DNA of 47,220 bases, taken from assembly GCA_027055005.1 (NCBI GenBank), contig JALUNR010000026.1:1-47220 (forward strand). The letters are read 5' to 3'. The stretch is from Campylobacterales bacterium (GTDB taxonomy: Bacteria > Campylobacterota > Campylobacteria > Campylobacterales > QNZT01). Numbering within the stretch: the stretch's first letter is position 1; every line of letters starts with the position of its first letter. Under the pieces are notes generated by a model. That model had not been told where the DNA came from. It worked only from the letters and a program-made list of their open reading frames with translations, and searched no databases. The position numbers were made by a program, and so were the translations under genes. Of the stretch, positions 16,529-23,551 are shown in pieces.

Positions 16529-16939
16529 TTATGCACTTATCCTTAATATATTCGCTGGGGTTGCATTTGATATTTGATAACCTTTTCTGTCTAAGGCAAA
16601 CATTTCATCAAATAAAGATGTATAAAATTCATTTAGTTTTATTACATATTTTGCATATTCTCTGTTTTTTTCCTTCAATTCTTTTAAAACTGTTTTTAGT
16701 TCTTCTAATAGTTTTTTATCTTTATTTGTTAGAGAATTATTCAAATCAGGTAGTTTTACTAACTCATCGTTTAAAAGAGATTTATTTGTTTCAAATGACA
16801 CTGTTAAATGATTTTTTTGATTTATTCTATCAGATATATTATCATGGTTTGCATTTTTTGCATCCTCTATATCTAAAGAAGTTATTTCTAATAGCTTTTT
16901 TATATCTAAAATAGCATTATTAATATAGGTTTGTATCAT
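16529..16939 (-). CDS. flgN: FlgN-like flagellar export chaperone
   Basis: This 136-residue, almost wholly helical protein is called FlgN-like mainly from position: it sits directly before flgK, where Campylobacter carries its FlgN. FlgN binds the C-terminal helices of FlgK and FlgL and delivers them to the flagellar export gate. The sequence is rich in Lys, Leu and Asn with heptad-like spacing (LLEELKTVLKELKEKNREYA), as expected for a chaperone helical bundle. The ATG follows AAAGGAAATTT. A sigma28-type promoter lies 36-62 bases upstream. Sequence similarity in this family is weak, so the name is partly inferred. Confidence 0.7.
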   Translation of the reverse strand: MIQTYINNAILDIKKLLEITSLDIEDAKNANHDNISDRINQKNHLTVSFETNKSLLNDELVKLPDLNNSLTNKDKKLLEELKTVLKELKEKNREYAKYVIKLNEFYTSLFDEMFALDRKGYQISNATPANILRISA

Positions 16940-16974
16940 AAATTTCCTTTTTTTATTTATTTAATTATATACCT

Positions 16975-17001
16975 ATATCGGCATTAAAATCCCAAACTTT
17001 A
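16975..17001 (-). promoter_or_regulatory. sigma28 (FliA)-type promoter of flgN-flgK
   Basis: On the minus strand TAAA (17001-16998), exactly 15 bases, then GCCGATAT (16982-16975) match the FliA consensus TAAA-N15-GCCGATAA at 11 of 12 fixed positions. The predicted transcript starts roughly 30 bases before the flgN-like ATG. It fits a late flagellar gene pair and implies that the organism encodes FliA. Confidence 0.85.
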
Positions 17002-17008
17002 GGACTTT

Positions 17009-17293
17009 TTAGCTATTTTGTTGTTCTTTTAGAAAGTTAAAAAGTAGCTTAGAAAAACCGAAACCACCACTTAAAGATTTACTCATAGTATCGTTGTACA
17101 TAGAGTTATAGATTTTATCTCCAGCATCTTTTCCAAAGATAGAATTTTCTTGTTTTAGTGAAATATCTAAAACTTTTTTTACTAAAAAACTTTCAAATGC
17201 GTCGGTTGATTCTTTCAATTTTTTATCATTTAAAGTATCAACTTTGAAATTTTTATTAAATGAACTTATTGCTAGTGAGTTATCAATTTTCAT
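17009..17293 (-). CDS. flgJ: FlgJ-like flagellar rod-binding protein, short form
   Basis: This 94-residue protein carries only the rod-capping domain of FlgJ: ESTDAFESFLVKKVLDISLKQ, then IYNSMYNDTMSKSLSGG. The C-terminal muramidase domain of enterobacterial FlgJ is missing, as is usual in epsilonproteobacteria, where a separate peptidoglycan hydrolase opens the wall. The flgI stop and the ATG share one base (TAATG), so the two genes are translationally coupled and transcribed from the sigma54-type promoter ahead of flgI. The C terminus ends in a short hydrophobic helix (FSKLLFNFLKE). Confidence 0.88.
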   Translation of the reverse strand: MKIDNSLAISSFNKNFKVDTLNDKKLKESTDAFESFLVKKVLDISLKQENSIFGKDAGDKIYNSMYNDTMSKSLSGGFGFSKLLFNFLKEQQNS

Positions 17294-18336
17294 TATATTA
17301 CCTTAAGATCAGCCGTTATTCCACCAGCTCTTTTTATAGTTTGTAAAATTTCTATAACATCAGATGGCTTAGCACCTACTTTTTGTAAGATTCTAGCTAC
17401 ATTTGCAACTGTTATATTATCAGATTTTATTTTTATAGTATTTGAATCTAAATCAACCATTGAATTTTTTCCTATTAACCTTTTTGACTTACTTTCTTTT
17501 GGAAAAATTGATGCTGGTTCGATTTTTAAAGTTAAATCATTGTGTGTTATAACTACTGGAAGAATTTTTACATCAATACCAGCTACTATTGTTCCAGTTT
17601 TTTCATCAATAACAACTTTATTTGTTTGGTTATAATTGATATTTATATCATTTACTTTTGCTAAAAATTCTACCATAGATAAGTTAGGTGGACGATGAAG
17701 TTCAATAGTTCTAGGATCAAGGGCAACTGCTAATCTTCTTCTAAATTTTTTATTTATTGCTTTTTGTACTTTTATGGATGTATCAAAATTTGATTCTTTT
17801 AAAGATAATCTTATAGTTGTTTTATGATAAAGGTCATAGCTAACTTCTCTTTCTACTAATGCTCCACCATAAATCTTAGCAACAGAGGATTTTTTAGTAT
17901 TTTTTTTGTCTGGAGAGTATCCACTATTTATTTCACCTTGAGCCAAGGCATATATTTCTCCATCTACTGCCTTTAAAGGGGTTAGAAGTAAAGTTCCTCC
18001 TGCTATTGATTTTGAATCTCCTATTGATGATATTTCTATATCTATTTTATCTCCATGTCTTGAAAATGGTGGAAGAGTTGCCGTAACAACTACTGCAGCT
18101 ACATTTTTTGATTTGATTTTATTTGAATCGACTTTTACATTTACACTTTTTAACATACTTGAGATTGCTTGACGAGTAAACTCAGAACTTGAACTATCTC
18201 CAGTTCCATTAAGTCCTACAACTAAACCATATCCTACAAGTTGATTATCTCTAACTCCTTCAACATTTGCCAAGTCTTTTATAGTTGTTGCATTTAAAGA
18301 GAAAATAAGTGTTAAAAGTAGTAAAAATATTTTCAT
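17293..18336 (-). CDS. flgI: flagellar P-ring protein FlgI
   Basis: This 347-residue periplasmic protein forms the P ring around the flagellar rod in the peptidoglycan layer. A signal peptide is clear (MKIFLLLLTLIFSLNA, cleavage near residue 16). The mature start IKDLANVEGVRDNQLVGYGL and GLVVGLNGTGD is the family hallmark; AGGTLLLTPLKAVDGEIYA and ALDPRTIELHRP also fit. The C terminus has the conserved ARILQKVGAKPSDVIEILQT. It is the first gene of a sigma54-type unit and overlaps flgJ by one base. AAGGAAG precedes the ATG. Confidence 0.97.
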   Translation of the reverse strand: MKIFLLLLTLIFSLNATTIKDLANVEGVRDNQLVGYGLVVGLNGTGDSSSSEFTRQAISSMLKSVNVKVDSNKIKSKNVAAVVVTATLPPFSRHGDKIDIEISSIGDSKSIAGGTLLLTPLKAVDGEIYALAQGEINSGYSPDKKNTKKSSVAKIYGGALVEREVSYDLYHKTTIRLSLKESNFDTSIKVQKAINKKFRRRLAVALDPRTIELHRPPNLSMVEFLAKVNDININYNQTNKVVIDEKTGTIVAGIDVKILPVVITHNDLTLKIEPASIFPKESKSKRLIGKNSMVDLDSNTIKIKSDNITVANVARILQKVGAKPSDVIEILQTIKRAGGITADLKVI

Positions 18337-18368
18337 AAAACTTCCTTTTTTATAGTTATAAATTTTGC

Positions 18369-18384
18369 AGCAAAACTTGTTCCA
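18369..18384 (-). promoter_or_regulatory. sigma54 (RpoN)-type promoter of flgI-flgJ
   Basis: The minus strand reads TGGAACAAGTTTTGCT, with the invariant GG and GC ten bases apart. It matches the epsilonproteobacterial sigma54 pattern TGGAAC-N4-TTGCT. The predicted start point is about 20 bases before the flgI ATG. In Campylobacter, rod, ring and hook genes belong to the RpoN class, in line with this site. Confidence 0.8.
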
Positions 18385-18421
18385 TTATTTTTTTATTATT
18401 GTAATTGGATACGGTTTTTAG

Positions 18422-18523
18422 TTAAATATTACAAACAGTAGTGAAAAAAGTGGTTATTTAAGTATGATTTCTACAGCTATAATGCTGGCTTTGATGGGAT
18501 TTTATTATTTTAAAAAGAAGTAA
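18422..18523 (+). other. possible C-terminal gene remnant or tiny membrane peptide
   Basis: A frame open from 18422 ends at 18523. Its only ATG (18464) would give 19 residues, MISTAIMLALMGFYYFKKK: one hydrophobic helix closed by three lysines. Read from 18422 the end is ...NSSEKSGYLS before the helix. This looks like the C-terminal anchor of a surface protein whose body is gone, or a very small membrane peptide. No good Shine-Dalgarno sequence precedes the ATG, and the stop lies inside the terminator stem. Confidence 0.3.
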
Positions 18524-18543
18524 GAAAATCTTACTTCTTTAAA
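18514..18543 (-). terminator. bidirectional terminator at the 3' end of the RRM gene
   Basis: A perfect 11-base stem (AAAGAAGTAAG, 18514-18524, with 18530-18540) and an AAAAT loop lie just downstream of the RRM gene stop. On the minus strand T-rich sequence follows. Confidence 0.7.
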
Positions 18544-18546
18544 AGA

Positions 18547-18825
18547 TTAATATCTACTATTAAACTCTCTTCTTGGTCTTTCTTCTCTTGGTTTTGCTTC
18601 GTTTATTCTTAGCTCTCTACCTTCAAATTCTTTACCATTTAACTCTTCTATAGCTTTGTTTGCTTCACTATCATTGTTCATAGTAATAAAACCAAAACCT
18701 TTAGCTCTTCCAGTTTCTCTGTCAGTTATAATTTTAACTCTTTCAACATCTCCATATTCTGAAAATAAACTTGTTAAACCTTCCTCTGTTGTCCCGTAAG
18801 ACATATTACCTACATATATTTGCAT
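18547..18825 (-). CDS. small RRM-type RNA-binding protein
   Basis: This 92-residue protein is a single RNA recognition motif with a short basic tail. RNP2 (IYVGNM, residues 3-8) and RNP1 (KGFGFITM, about 42-49) carry the aromatic residues that stack on RNA bases. The tail (EERPRREFNSRY) is Arg-rich and short. Stand-alone RRM proteins of this type are common in epsilonproteobacteria and cyanobacteria, where some respond to cold; their RNA targets here are unknown. It is transcribed alone, divergent from yebC, and ends at a strong terminator. The ATG follows AGGTAGAAGATAC. Confidence 0.93.
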   Translation of the reverse strand: MQIYVGNMSYGTTEEGLTSLFSEYGDVERVKIITDRETGRAKGFGFITMNNDSEANKAIEELNGKEFEGRELRINEAKPREERPRREFNSRY

Positions 18826-18953
18826 GTATCTTCTACCTTTTTGAAAAATTATATTTTTAAAGATATAAATCTTAAAAATACTTAAAATTTACTTTACACA
18901 AAGTTTTATTAAAGTTTGTTATAATTTTGCATATTTTTAACAAAAGGTGTAAA

Positions 18954-19664
18954 ATGGGTAGAGCATTTGAATATAGAAGAGCTGCAAAAGAAAAAAGATG
19001 GGATAAAATGTCAAAAGTTTTCCCAAAATTGGCAAAAGCTATAACAATGGCGGCAAAAGAGGGTGGATGTGATCCTGAAATGAATGCAAAACTAAGAGCT
19101 ACAATAGCAACTGCAAAGGCTCAAAATCTTCCTAAAGATAATATTGAAGCTGCTATAAAAAGAGCAAATGGTAAAGATGGAATAGATATAAAAGAGATAA
19201 GATATGATGGAAAAGCTCCTCATGGTGCACTTATTATAGTAGAGTGTGCAACTGATAATAGCACTAGAACAGTGGCAAATGTGAAGTCTATATTTAACAA
19301 AAATGGTGGAGAAGTTTTAACTACTGGTTCACTTGATTTTATGTTTACTAGAAAGAGTGTTATTGAGTTTAATAAAAGTGATGATTTAGATATAGAAGAG
19401 TTAGAGCTTACCTTAATAGATGCTGGACTTGATGAACTTGACATTGAGGGAAATCATGTTATAGTTTATGGAGATTTTGAAAGTTTTGGAAGTTTAAATA
19501 AAGCTTTAGAAGATATGGGCATTGATATAGAAAAATCATCTTTAAAATATATACCAAATGTTCCAACACAGTTTAGTGATGAGCAGTTAGAGGATATAGA
19601 AAAACTTATAGATAAGTTAGAAGATGACGATGATGTGCAAAATGTTTATACAAATATAGACTAG
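18954..19664 (+). CDS. yebC: YebC/PmpR-family regulator or translation factor
   Basis: This 236-residue cytoplasmic protein belongs to the YebC/TACO1 family. Members have been described as transcriptional regulators (PmpR) and more recently as factors that relieve ribosome stalling. The start MGRAFEYRRAAKEKRWDKMS and the segments ANLPKDNIE-like (AQNLPKDNIEAAIKRA) and YDGKAPHGALIIVE are family hallmarks. The N-terminal third is a basic helical domain and the rest two alpha/beta domains. The ATG at 18954 is chosen because AAAGGTG precedes it and the conserved MGRAF begins there; the frame continues upstream to a TTG at 18927. TATAAT at 18920-18925 is a probable -10. Confidence 0.95.
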   Translation: MGRAFEYRRAAKEKRWDKMSKVFPKLAKAITMAAKEGGCDPEMNAKLRATIATAKAQNLPKDNIEAAIKRANGKDGIDIKEIRYDGKAPHGALIIVECATDNSTRTVANVKSIFNKNGGEVLTTGSLDFMFTRKSVIEFNKSDDLDIEELELTLIDAGLDELDIEGNHVIVYGDFESFGSLNKALEDMGIDIEKSSLKYIPNVPTQFSDEQLEDIEKLIDKLEDDDDVQNVYTNID

Positions 19665-19688
19665 AAAAGAGGTTATTTAACCTCTTTT
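19665..19688 (+). terminator. bidirectional terminator between yebC and the first rhodanese gene
   Basis: AAAAGAGGTTA (19665-19675) is perfectly complementary to TAACCTCTTTT (19678-19688). It follows the yebC stop directly and overlaps the 3' end of the opposing rhodanese gene, so one hairpin serves both. Confidence 0.8.
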
Positions 19689-20320
19689 GCTTTCATGATA
19701 ACTGTCGTTAATCCTAAAAGTTTCCAACCTTGAAAACCATCTCTATAATATAGCATTTTAGATGCTGGATATCCTCCTTTTAGCATAGCTTTTATAAATC
19801 TAGGAGATTGGTCACACCAAACACCGTTACAAAAACAGATAAGAGTTTTTGCATTAGTAAAATCCCAATTGTTACCAATTTTTTTAGCTCCAAGTGTTTC
19901 AAATATATCTTCAAAAATCATTTCATCTGCATTCTCTACTAAAGTATATGGTATATTTATAGCTGATGGAATAGTTTCTACATTGTACCAGTTTGGAAGT
20001 CTTGCATCTATTATTACTCCTTTGCCTTTATTTACATAGTTTTTGATATATCCCATAAGTTCTACTTCACCTATTGTTTTTATATTTGGGGCTGCTTTCA
20101 TAGGATGAATACAAAAGGGAGGACATGGACGAGATGTTTTTGTGTAATCATCTCTTAACTCATGATAGGGATCTTGGATCCTTTTTATCTCTATAATTTG
20201 ACCTAAATGTTTTACTTTAATACTTGATATATCTTTAGTAATTCTAACCTTCATATCTTTTGCTTGAAGATTTAGTAAAACTAATAATGTTGATATTGAT
20301 AACTTATATAATATTTTCAT
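19673..20320 (-). CDS. exported rhodanese-like protein (copy 1)
   Basis: This 215-residue protein has a signal peptide (MKILYKLSISTLLVLLNLQA, cleavage near 20) and a C-terminal rhodanese domain. The domain shows VIIDARLPNWYNVETIPSAI (CH2A-like DAR region) and the active-site loop with Cys164 in FCNGVW. Ahead of the domain lies a conserved CPPFCIHP segment (Cys66, Cys70) that could hold a metal or form a disulfide. Extra cysteines at 162 and 169 are absent from the neighbouring paralogue. A periplasmic sulfur-transfer role is likely; partner and substrate are unknown. The ATG is 20 residues before the cleavage point. Downstream terminator at 19665. Confidence 0.85.
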   Translation of the reverse strand: MKILYKLSISTLLVLLNLQAKDMKVRITKDISSIKVKHLGQIIEIKRIQDPYHELRDDYTKTSRPCPPFCIHPMKAAPNIKTIGEVELMGYIKNYVNKGKGVIIDARLPNWYNVETIPSAINIPYTLVENADEMIFEDIFETLGAKKIGNNWDFTNAKTLICFCNGVWCDQSPRFIKAMLKGGYPASKMLYYRDGFQGWKLLGLTTVIMKAKEVK

Positions 20321-20425
20321 ATTAACTCCATATAATAAAATCTTATATTATAATAGCAAGTTAATATAAGATTTAACTATAAATAAAGAGCAAAAATAAT
20401 ATTTTTTAAAATATTGAGTAAGTCT

Positions 20426-20455
20426 GTAAAAGAAGTTTTATTTAACCTCTTTTAC
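20426..20455 (-). terminator. terminator at the 3' end of the second rhodanese gene
   Basis: GTAAAAGAAGTT (20426-20437) pairs with AACCTCTTTTAC (20444-20455), a 12-base stem with one A-C mismatch. It overlaps the end of the upstream rhodanese gene and mirrors the terminator of the other copy, so the repeat unit seems to include its terminator. Confidence 0.6.
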
Positions 20456-21085
20456 ATCCATAATAACAGTAGTTAGACCTAGAAGTTTCCAACCTTGAAA
20501 ACCATCTCTATACCATACTATTTTACTTGCTGGGTAACCATTTTTTAAAAGACCTTTTATAAGTCTTGTTGATTGGTCATCCCAAAGACCATTACAAAAT
20601 ACTATCAAAAGTTTTGCCTTTGAAAAATCCCAACCATTTGTATTTTCTTTTGCACCTAAGACTTTAAAAATATTTTTTACTGTTGTAGCATCTGATTCAG
20701 TTATTAGGTTGTAAGGGATATTTATAGCTGATGGAATAGTCTCTACATTATACCAACTTGGGAGTCTTGCATCTATTATCACTCCTGTACCTTTGTTTAC
20801 ATAGTTTTTGATATAGTTTACTAGTTCAACTTCCCCAATAGTTTTTACATCTTTTTCTACTTTCATAGGGTGAATACAAAAGGGAGGACATGCTCTTGAA
20901 GTTTTTGTATAGTCATCACTTAAAACATGATAAGGATCTTGAATCCTTTTTACTTCTACATCTTGACCTAGATGTTTTACTTTTATACTAGATAGATTTT
21001 TTGTTATTTTTACTTTCAAATCCTCAGAAAAGAGTGAACTTGTAAAAAACAGAAAAAACAACCCAATTATACCAAAAATTTTCAT
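20438..21085 (-). CDS. exported rhodanese-like protein (copy 2)
   Basis: This 215-residue paralogue of the downstream gene has exactly the same length and is about 70% identical by eye in the mature part. The signal peptide differs (MKIFGIIGLFFLFFTSSLFS), as signal sequences often do. CPPFCIHP (Cys66, Cys70) and the active-site loop FCNGLW (Cys164) are kept, while Cys162 is Val and Cys169 is Asp, so the single loop cysteine 164 is the likely sulfur carrier in both. A 117-base gap separates the copies. The conserved C-terminal YRDGFQGWKLLGLTTVIM is nearly identical in both. Rhodanese fold confident; role unknown. Confidence 0.85.
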   Translation of the reverse strand: MKIFGIIGLFFLFFTSSLFSEDLKVKITKNLSSIKVKHLGQDVEVKRIQDPYHVLSDDYTKTSRACPPFCIHPMKVEKDVKTIGEVELVNYIKNYVNKGTGVIIDARLPSWYNVETIPSAINIPYNLITESDATTVKNIFKVLGAKENTNGWDFSKAKLLIVFCNGLWDDQSTRLIKGLLKNGYPASKIVWYRDGFQGWKLLGLTTVIMDVKEVK

Positions 21086-21143
21086 CTTTATCTCCCAATT
21101 AAAAAATTATAATCATTATAACATTTTAAAAATCAATTTTTTA

Positions 21144-21344
21144 TCATCCTCCTCCTACAAATTGTAAAAATTCTACCTTTTGAGAGTTTTGTAACACTTT
21201 TTCATCCCAATTTTCTTTTTTTACAATTTGCATATCTACTGCTACAGCCATAGTCTTATCTCTTATGTTAAGTTCATCAAGTAATTCACCAACTTTTATT
21301 TGTTCTTTTACTTCTTTTTTCTCACCATTTATTGTTAGTTGCAT
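21144..21344 (-). CDS. thiS: ThiS sulfur-carrier protein
   Basis: This 66-residue beta-grasp protein starts MQLTINGEKKEV and ends FLQFVGGG. The terminal GlyGly is the site that is adenylated and thiocarboxylated to carry sulfur into the thiazole ring of thiamine. The start is put at the ATG at 21344, with AAGGA seven bases upstream; a longer frame from 21374 adds ten unconserved residues. It overlaps the methyltransferase gene by 23 bases and is last in the argD-tolC-midA-thiS set. No thiG, thiF or thiH is adjacent, so its partners must be elsewhere. Confidence 0.88.
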   Translation of the reverse strand: MQLTINGEKKEVKEQIKVGELLDELNIRDKTMAVAVDMQIVKKENWDEKVLQNSQKVEFLQFVGGG

Positions 21345-22377
21345 CGTAGTCCTTATTTTTTCTAAAAATAACACACTTAAATCTTTCTCCCATAAATGTA
21401 GGATTTATAAGTGTTTTTGCTCTGTTTAATTCTGCTTCATATGTATTTTGATCTGTATTTCTTGCTAAAAGCTCAAGTAGTTCACTTATCCCAAACTCTA
21501 CTAAAGCGACTAGTTGAGTTTGAAACTCATGCTTTTTAGCACCACTTTTTTCAAATTCTCCAATAAGATAAGAAAAATTTACATCATAAGTTATATCACT
21601 TTTCTTAAAAAGAGAGTCTAAACTTACATCTTTTGGTTTTTCCTCTTCCTCTTTTACAAAATCTGTAAGTGCAAAAAATGGATAAGTGTTGTGTTTGTGA
21701 TAGATTCTTATAGAAAAATCTCTTCTTTGAGCCATTTCTCCATAATCAAAGGTTACAAACTCATATTTTTTAAAAGCATTTGCCATCTTTTTGGCAAAAT
21801 CATAGTAGCCCAGTCCTAACTCTCCCCTTGTTATTTTGTATTTATTAGTTAAAGTTTTTACATCTTCACTCATATCATCAAAGTAGGGAGTTTGTCCATC
21901 CATATATAGCATTTGATTATCTTTTATAACTTCACAAGGGAAGGCATCAAAGATTTCATTTGCTACTACAAAAGCTTCATTTATAGTTACTTCATCTAAA
22001 TCTTTATAATGTTCTAATTTTATTTTATTTCCAAAGCAGTCTTTAAAATACTCTATTTGTTTTTTTGCATTTTCCTCTTGTGGCTCTATGATAGCAAAGC
22101 AGAGAGTTTTTAAGAGTTTAGGTCTTAGTGTATAGATAAACTGAACAATATCAGCTAACATATAACCTTTATGTGCACCTATTTCAACAATAGTTGTTTT
22201 TTTACTTAGATAGCCTTCATCAAAAACTTTGATAAATCTATTTGCTATACTTCCCCCAAAAAACATAGAAGAGCTAACAGCAGTATAAAAATCTCCTTCT
22301 TTTCCTATTGTTATATATTTTGTATAATAGCCATCTTTTCCATATAGCCACTCATTCATATATTTGCTAAATCTCAT
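21322..22377 (-). CDS. MidA/NDUFAF7-family SAM-dependent methyltransferase
   Basis: This 351-residue protein fits the DUF185 family of class I SAM methyltransferases. The N terminus MRFSKYMNEWLYGKDGYYTK matches the family's FM--LY-P--GYY motif, and GKEGDFYTAVSSSMFFGGSI matches its DF-TS---S-FG block. VEIGAHKGYMLADIVQF is the SAM-binding glycine loop, slightly off the usual GxGxG. VVANEIFDAFP is the ANE-DA-P motif. Eukaryotic NDUFAF7 methylates an arginine of respiratory complex I; the bacterial role is not established. The ATG at 22377 is chosen for its TGGAG site and overlaps the tolC-like gene by 11 bases. Confidence 0.85.
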   Translation of the reverse strand: MRFSKYMNEWLYGKDGYYTKYITIGKEGDFYTAVSSSMFFGGSIANRFIKVFDEGYLSKKTTIVEIGAHKGYMLADIVQFIYTLRPKLLKTLCFAIIEPQEENAKKQIEYFKDCFGNKIKLEHYKDLDEVTINEAFVVANEIFDAFPCEVIKDNQMLYMDGQTPYFDDMSEDVKTLTNKYKITRGELGLGYYDFAKKMANAFKKYEFVTFDYGEMAQRRDFSIRIYHKHNTYPFFALTDFVKEEEEKPKDVSLDSLFKKSDITYDVNFSYLIGEFEKSGAKKHEFQTQLVALVEFGISELLELLARNTDQNTYEAELNRAKTLINPTFMGERFKCVIFRKNKDYDATNNKW

Positions 22378-23551
22378 GCATCTCCATTTTTTCAAATAAT
22401 TTTAGTAAATTTATTTGTATATCATACTTAGTTTGGGTTAAATCATAAAGAAGTGATTTTTTAGAATTTTTTATAGTTTGCAAATCTTCTCTTGTTTTAT
22501 CACCTGCATCGACCTCTCCTTTTACTATTTTTATTAGGGAATTGTATAATTTTATATTTTGTTTTAATATTTTGAGCTTATTTTGTAAGTTTTGCTCAGT
22601 TTGATAAATATTTATATATTCGCTTTTTAGATCTCTTTGCTTTTGTTTAAGAGAAAGTTTTTCTTTTAAAACTTCAAGTTTTTTTATCTCTATATCTCTT
22701 GTTTCATTTAGTGAAAAAGGTATAGATATAGTAACTCCATAGTTTTTGTATCTATTTTTCTTCCAAGGAGAGTGTTCTAGTTTTGTTTTTATATAATTAT
22801 AATCTGCTACTAATGAAATAGTTGCTAAATAGTTTGATATAGTCATATTTTTTAATTGATTTTTTTGATGTAAGTTTTGAATCTCTTTTTTTAGTTCAAG
22901 GTTTTTTATTAAAAATTCTTTTTTACTTATTAAAGTTAGTTTTGGTAGAAAAATAGTTTTATAAGAGTAGTTTGAAATATTTTTAAAGTTATTTTCTAAC
23001 TCTTTATGTTTTGTTTTTAAGTTATTTAATTTTAGTAAAAGGTTGTTTTTATTAAGCATTGCTTTATTTAAAAAACTTATATCATCATCTCCACTTAAAA
23101 ATCTATCTTTTTTTATTTTTATCTCTAAATCTGCATTTTTTATGTTTAGTTTTATCTGTTTTATTTGAATATCAAGTTTTTTTAGATTTAGGGTTAAATC
23201 ATAGAGTCTTATTATAAGTGTATTTTGTTGCAGTGTTGTAGCAAGAATTTTAAATTTTTTATTTGCAGTTGCATATTTTATAGCAAAGTAAATACCTCCA
23301 CTTTTAAATATAGGTTGATTTAAACTTACTCTAAAGTATTTTGTTTTTTTCCATATATTAGCTTGATTATTTTTTGTATATGAATAAGAAGCTATTATAG
23401 GTTCTATCCAGTTTAATTTTAAGTTCTTTGAAGAGAGAGAGTTTATCTCTTTTTGGATATTTAACTCTCCTTGATTTTCTTGGTTTAAGTAGTCAAATCC
23501 TGTTCCAAAGAGAGATAATATACTAAGAGATAGTATTAAAAGCTTTTTCAA
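22367..23551 (-). CDS. TolC-family outer-membrane efflux-like protein
   Basis: This 394-residue protein starts at a TTG (23551) with a signal peptide MKKLLILSLSILSLFG. The body is mostly long Lys/Leu/Asn-rich helices with heptad spacing in two similar halves, and short segments such as RVSLNQPIFKSGGIYF and GVTISIPFSLNETRDIEIKK that match the strand-plus-helix start of each TolC repeat. Length is near the lower end for TolC proteins. No membrane-fusion protein or pump gene is adjacent, so it may pair with a pump elsewhere. It overlaps argD by 29 bases and the methyltransferase by 11. The in-frame TTG at 23560 is too close to its Shine-Dalgarno sequence. Confidence 0.7.
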   Translation of the reverse strand: MKKLLILSLSILSLFGTGFDYLNQENQGELNIQKEINSLSSKNLKLNWIEPIIASYSYTKNNQANIWKKTKYFRVSLNQPIFKSGGIYFAIKYATANKKFKILATTLQQNTLIIRLYDLTLNLKKLDIQIKQIKLNIKNADLEIKIKKDRFLSGDDDISFLNKAMLNKNNLLLKLNNLKTKHKELENNFKNISNYSYKTIFLPKLTLISKKEFLIKNLELKKEIQNLHQKNQLKNMTISNYLATISLVADYNYIKTKLEHSPWKKNRYKNYGVTISIPFSLNETRDIEIKKLEVLKEKLSLKQKQRDLKSEYINIYQTEQNLQNKLKILKQNIKLYNSLIKIVKGEVDAGDKTREDLQTIKNSKKSLLYDLTQTKYDIQINLLKLFEKMEMHEI

